This document shows, piece after piece, positions 7,040-9,822 of a stretch of DNA of 9,822 nucleotides; position 1 is the first letter of the stretch, and every line of letters begins with the position of its first letter. The notes under the pieces are model-generated. The model did not search any database. It was not told the origin of the DNA and worked only from the letters and a program-made list of their open reading frames with translations. Made by a program: the position numbers and the translations under genes. The DNA comes from ZC4RG20 sp964553875. Lineage in GTDB: Bacteria > Pseudomonadota > Gammaproteobacteria > Steroidobacterales > Rariloculaceae. Where the stretch lies: the NCBI GenBank assembly GCA_964553875.1, contig CAZKNH010000142.1, positions 1-9,822 of the forward strand, in the 5' to 3' direction.

Positions 7040-7635
7040 CGCTTTCCTTTTCTTGCAGTCTTGCTGCCGACGCAGTCGGCGTCATCGTGACTTGTCGTGA
7101 GTCGCTCGAGAAGCTCGAGGAGCTGCCTACGGCCCTTCTCGCCGACGCGCGCGAGGAACTTCGCCTCGTGTCTCGCCTGTGCCTGACTCGCCCGCTGCAG
7201 CAGCGCTCGACCTTCGGCGGTCAGGTGCAACTCGACCGCCCGACGGTCCTCGGCCGCCGGGCGGCGAGCGACTAGCCCGCGCCGCTCGAGCGCATCGAGC
7301 AGCGGCACGAAATTCGTCTTCCGGATATCGAGCACGCGACCGACGTCGGACGGCCGCACGCCCGGATTCTCCTGGATGACGGCGAGGACGCTGTACTTCG
7401 CCGGAGTGAGATCGAACTTCGAGAGCGCGCCGATGAGGTCGGCGAACACGGCGAGCTGCGCGCGGCGCAGCGCGTAGCCGATCTGATTCGAGAGGCTCCC
7501 GACGCGAACTTCCCGAGTTCCTCCCTTCGCGGCTTGCAGGGCGCCGCGCACCGGCTTTCGCGGCTCGCGCGTAGCCGGCTGCCCGGCGGGGCCGCCCAGG
7601 CGGCGGCTCCGGCGTGGATCGGCAGATTCTCGCAT
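7036..7635 (-). CDS. MarR-family transcriptional regulator, CouR-like candidate
   Basis: This is a winged-helix dimeric regulator, likely a repressor released by an aromatic acid or its CoA thioester. With the ATG at 7635 it has 199 residues: a basic, disordered-looking N-terminal extension (1-45), then the MarR core. VGSLSNQIGYALRRAQLAVF (45-64) is the dimerisation helix. The winged helix-turn-helix covers about 76-145, with recognition helix region DVGRVLDIRKTNFVPLLDAL (98-117) and the wing motif EDRR (129-132). The frame is open back to 7884, but that would overlap the divergent gene and the operator, so 7635 is preferred. It has no clear Shine-Dalgarno sequence, and the extension is longer than usual for MarR, so the start is uncertain. 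The stop TGA overlaps the downstream ATG by the ATGA arrangement, indicating translational coupling. The palindrome 47 bp upstream suggests autoregulation. The effector is inferred from neighbours only. Confidence 0.85.
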   Translation of the reverse strand: MRESADPRRSRRLGGPAGQPATREPRKPVRGALQAAKGGTREVRVGSLSNQIGYALRRAQLAVFADLIGALSKFDLTPAKYSVLAVIQENPGVRPSDVGRVLDIRKTNFVPLLDALERRGLVARRPAAEDRRAVELHLTAEGRALLQRASQAQARHEAKFLARVGEKGRRQLLELLERLTTSHDDADCVGSKTARKGKR

Positions 7636-7681
7636 CGGATGGTCCGTCAGCTCCAAGACCTCTTTGGGTGCCGACAAACAA

Positions 7682-7696
7682 GTTATACCATATAAC
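7682..7696. promoter_or_regulatory. Perfect AT-rich inverted repeat, probable MarR operator
   Basis: GTTATA (7682-7687), spacer CCA, and TATAAC (7691-7696) form a perfect inverted repeat of six-base arms. It is one of the few AT-rich stretches in this GC-rich window and sits in the divergent gap between marR and the amidohydrolase gene. The size and symmetry suit MarR dimers. On the minus strand the same TATAAC reads as a -10 box, with TTGCCG (7713-7708) a possible -35 at a long 19-bp spacing. A bound repressor would therefore cover the marR promoter, and possibly the divergent one. Confidence 0.6.
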
Positions 7697-7703
7697 CAAT
7701 CGG

Positions 7704-7718
7704 CCGCGGCAACCGCGG
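7704..7718. repeat. GC-rich hairpin CCGCGG-CAA-CCGCGG in the divergent leader
   Basis: Two CCGCGG hexamers with a CAA spacer can pair into a short stable stem. It lies 8 bp from the AT-rich operator, inside the probable 5' leader of the amidohydrolase transcript. Such repeats are frequent by chance in GC-rich DNA, so function is doubtful. Confidence 0.25.
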
Positions 7719-7817
7719 GCGCGGTGACAATGGAACCAGCCATTTCCCGCGGAAACGGGGGCTCCCCTTTTCCGACCGGCTTGTTTCCGGTTTTTCGAAC
7801 TGACGGAGGTTTTCCGC

Positions 7818-8705
7818 ATGAGCACTCAGCGTATCGACGTCGACTCGATCGTGGCCTTCGATGTGCACGCGCACGTCGAGGCATCGGTTCGCGAGCCGCA
7901 GGACGCGTCGACCACGAAGTTTCAGGAGGCAGCGCAGAAGTACTTCAAGCACGACACGCCGCGGCCGACTATTCCGGAGATCGCGGCCTATTACCGCGAG
8001 CGGAAGATGGCGTGCATCGTGTTCTCGGTCGACGGCGAGCGGGCGCGAGGGCTGAAGCCGATACCCAACGAGGAGATCGCGGAGCTAGCGGCGGAGCATG
8101 CGGACGTGATGATCCCGTTCGCGAGCATCGATCCGGGCCGGAAGGACGCGGCGCGTGAAGCGCGGCGGCTGATCGAGCATTACGGCGTGAAGGGATTCAA
8201 GTTCCATCCGCAGTTCCAGGAGTTCTTCCCGAATGACAAGATGGCGTATCCGCTCTACGAGGTGATCGCGGAGCACAAGCTGCCGGCGATATTCCACACG
8301 GGACATTCGGGCATGGGAACAGGGCTTCCCGGCGGCGGCGGGATCAGGCTCAAGTACGGCAACCCGATGTACATCGACGATGTTGCGGTCGATTTTCCCG
8401 ATATGCCGATCATCCTCGCGCATCCGTCGTGGCCGTGGCAGGACGAGGCGTTGTCGATGTGTCTGCACAAAGCGCAGGTGTACCTGGATCTCTCGGGCTG
8501 GTCGCCGAAGTACTTCCCGCCGCAGCTCGTCCACTACGCGAACACGCTGCTGAAGCGCAAGGTGCTGTTCGGCTCGGACTACCCGCTGATCACGCCGGAC
8601 CGCTGGCTCGAGGATTTCAAGGAAGCCGGTTTCCGCGACGAGGTCCGGCCGCTGATCCTGAAGGAGAACGCGATCGAGCTCTTCAAGCTACGCAGCGCGG
8701 CGTAA
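7818..8705 (+). CDS. Amidohydrolase-2 family protein, candidate 4-hydroxyphenyl-beta-ketoacyl-CoA hydrolase (CouO-like)
   Basis: This TIM-barrel metal-dependent hydrolase or decarboxylase has 295 residues and is cytoplasmic, with no signal peptide. The metal motif HxH is H17/H19 in FDVHAHVE. GVKGFKFHPQFQEF is at 123-136, FHTGHSG at 159-165 (H160), LAHPSWPWQDEA at 200-211 (H202) and FGSDYPL at 251-257 (D254). This is the ACMSD/amidohydrolase-2 pattern. Members of this family in p-hydroxycinnamate gene clusters (CouO of Rhodococcus jostii, as I recall) cleave the aryl beta-ketoacyl-CoA to 4-hydroxybenzoate and acetyl-CoA. The adjacent hydratase/dehydrogenase, MarR gene and pobA fit that role. 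The start at 7818 has GGAGG at 7805-7809, eight bases upstream. The gene is divergent from marR and is probably under the shared operator. An aryl decarboxylase or lactone hydrolase of the same superfamily is the alternative; the family is sure, the substrate is not. Confidence 0.82.
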   Translation: MSTQRIDVDSIVAFDVHAHVEASVREPQDASTTKFQEAAQKYFKHDTPRPTIPEIAAYYRERKMACIVFSVDGERARGLKPIPNEEIAELAAEHADVMIPFASIDPGRKDAAREARRLIEHYGVKGFKFHPQFQEFFPNDKMAYPLYEVIAEHKLPAIFHTGHSGMGTGLPGGGGIRLKYGNPMYIDDVAVDFPDMPIILAHPSWPWQDEALSMCLHKAQVYLDLSGWSPKYFPPQLVHYANTLLKRKVLFGSDYPLITPDRWLEDFKEAGFRDEVRPLILKENAIELFKLRSAA

Positions 8706-8713
8706 GCCGGTCG

Positions 8714-8743
8714 GAACCGCGCGAGCGACGGCTCGCGCGGTTC
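8714..8743. terminator. 13-bp hairpin between the amidohydrolase gene and the convergent gene
   Basis: GAACCGCGCGAGC (8714-8726) pairs perfectly with GCTCGCGCGGTTC (8731-8743) around the four-base loop GACG. It lies 8 bp past the amidohydrolase stop and 8 bp before the stop of the convergent gene. There is no T-tract, but a stem this long in a 46-bp convergent gap most likely serves as a two-way terminator. Confidence 0.7.
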
Positions 8744-8751
8744 GCCCGACT

Positions 8752-9822
8752 TCATTCGAAGTTGAACAAATCCTCGTCCTGATCCGGCCGCTGCATGCCT
8801 TCCTCGTGGTACTTCTCCCACATATACGCCCACGGGCGGCCGAACATGTCGAGGACCTCGTACTCGAACCTGGCACCTGGCGTCAACGCGGTCCCGACGC
8901 CGTTCACCGGATACAGCGTCTGAACGCATTCGATGTAGGCATACGGCGTCCCCTCGCCGAGCTCGCCCACCTTTCGGAAGTTGCGGACGATACGGATCGG
9001 CTCGACGAGCGCCTCGGGATCGTAGAACACCGCCTCGTGATTCAAGCCCGTGACCTTCCCCTGCTCGTCACGCCACGGCGTGTAGATCTCGATCGTCTGT
9101 AGCTGATTCGAGAACTCGAACGCCCCGTGCGCCGTCCACGCCTGGATGTTCGACGTCCACGTGATCAGCACGTCGCCGTCCCAGAAGCCGATCGTCTCGC
9201 CGTACCAGCGCGGCACCGGCGTGCCGAGGTACGGCACCCCGCTGTCCATGTTGAACGTGCGGCCGACGTGAACCTGCGTGATGAAGTTGCGCGCGACGCC
9301 GGTCAGGATCTGCACGAGATTCGGCGTGACGATCACCTGGTGAGGATTGATCGCCGGATTCACCGCCGCGAAGTACCAGCGCCGGATGAATCCTTCCGGC
9401 CAGCAGTACGTGGACGGCCAGTGCGGCGCGTTCGTCACCGCCTGATGGTAGAGATCCTGGACCATCCGCGTCTGATACTCGGGCGTCAAGAGCGAAAGGA
9501 TCGTCGACGTCTGGTTCACGAGCATCATCGCGTACCAGTGCTCGAGCAGATCCACCGGCTCGTAGTTGCCGCTCATATCCGTCGGAACGGTCGTGTGGTC
9601 GTGCTGCGTCGGACCGCCCCGCGCCTTCGTTTCCTCGAGCAGGGCCTCGTAGTGCTCCTGCGCGGTCTTGAACGGATACGGGCTCACGATCGCCTCACGC
9701 GGATAGTCGCGATCGCAGTAGCCCCACGCCGCCGTGCGCGGCGGGTCGTCGCCGATCGTGGCTCCGGTGATCGCGCCGCGCGCCGTCTCGATGCCTTGCG
9801 GGCTGCCGCAGCGGAAATAGCG
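8752..9822 (-). CDS. Uncharacterised protein, 5'-truncated at the window edge
   Basis: I do not recognise a named family with known function. A GTG at 9685-9687 could be a start, but the frame stays open to base 9822, and the extra residues (including RCGSPQGIE and AAWGYCDRDYP) look like coding sequence, so the true start is probably outside the window. The visible 356 residues are rich in aromatics and short conserved-looking blocks: PYPFKTAQEHYEALL, ILSLLTPEYQTRMVQ, PRWYGETIGFWDGDVLITWTSN in pieces, GLNHEAVFYDPEALVEPI, and an acidic tail DQDEDLFNFE. The WDGD block resembles a motif I recall from uncharacterised, probably exported proteins of soil proteobacteria and Acidobacteria. No membrane segment is seen in the visible part; a signal peptide would be off the edge. 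It is convergent with the amidohydrolase gene across a hairpin, so a separate unit. Confidence 0.75.
   Translation of the reverse strand, partial: RYFRCGSPQGIETARGAITGATIGDDPPRTAAWGYCDRDYPREAIVSPYPFKTAQEHYEALLEETKARGGPTQHDHTTVPTDMSGNYEPVDLLEHWYAMMLVNQTSTILSLLTPEYQTRMVQDLYHQAVTNAPHWPSTYCWPEGFIRRWYFAAVNPAINPHQVIVTPNLVQILTGVARNFITQVHVGRTFNMDSGVPYLGTPVPRWYGETIGFWDGDVLITWTSNIQAWTAHGAFEFSNQLQTIEIYTPWRDEQGKVTGLNHEAVFYDPEALVEPIRIVRNFRKVGELGEGTPYAYIECVQTLYPVNGVGTALTPGARFEYEVLDMFGRPWAYMWEKYHEEGMQRPDQDEDLFNFE

Noticed and set aside
5237..7090. 617-codon open frame on the + strand opposite the hydratase/dehydrogenase gene
   Set aside because: It is antisense to a gene with complete catalytic motifs; its protein is rich in Arg, His, Asp and Leu in the way of GC-rich shadow frames, and it shows no domain.
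7636..7884. N-terminal extension of the MarR frame to 7884
   Set aside because: It would overlap the divergent amidohydrolase start and span the operator and promoter region; the residues are not MarR-like.

Overview
The window is GC-rich (by eye about 65%), densely packed proteobacterial chromosome with strong G/C bias at third codon positions. Gene content and style (AraC-type PobR beside PobA, a MarR regulator coupled to a fused hydratase/dehydrogenase, a Tat-exported xylanase, and an uncharacterised protein of a kind I associate with soil Gammaproteobacteria) suggest an aerobic soil or plant-litter proteobacterium, perhaps near Steroidobacterales. That taxonomic guess is weak. I see no rRNA, tRNA, CRISPR array or insertion sequence.

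Layout. (1) 1-1251, +: the 3' part of an MFS transporter of the metabolite:H+ symporter type, cut by the window edge. (2) 1377-2555, +: a GH10 endo-xylanase with a twin-arginine signal, preceded by a plausible sigma70 promoter and an 18-nt palindrome. (3) 2559-3449, -, and 3672-4859, +: a divergent pair, an AraC-family PobR-like activator and PobA (4-hydroxybenzoate 3-monooxygenase). The xylanase and pobR genes end tail to tail with 3 bp between them. (4) 4916-7039, -: a fused enoyl-CoA hydratase/3-hydroxyacyl-CoA dehydrogenase, translationally coupled (ATGA) behind a MarR-family regulator (7036-7635, -). (5) 7818-8705, +: an amidohydrolase-2 family protein, divergent from marR across a 182-bp region that holds a perfect AT-rich inverted repeat. 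(6) 8752-9822, -: an uncharacterised protein open at the window edge. Strong hairpins lie between the convergent pairs at 4865-4897 and 8714-8743.

How it may work together. The best reading of the right half is a p-hydroxycinnamate (p-coumarate) catabolic locus of the CoA-dependent, deacetylating type. The fused enzyme would hydrate p-coumaroyl-CoA and oxidise the product to the beta-ketoacyl-CoA. A CouO-type amidohydrolase, rather than a thiolase, would cleave this to 4-hydroxybenzoate and acetyl-CoA. PobA would convert 4-hydroxybenzoate to protocatechuate. The MarR protein would be the CouR-like repressor acting at the palindrome. The CoA ligase and the ring-cleavage genes are not in the window. 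A xylanase beside these genes is compatible with feeding on grass cell walls, where p-coumarate is esterified to arabinoxylan. The enzyme families are read from the sequence; the pathway assignment is inference.
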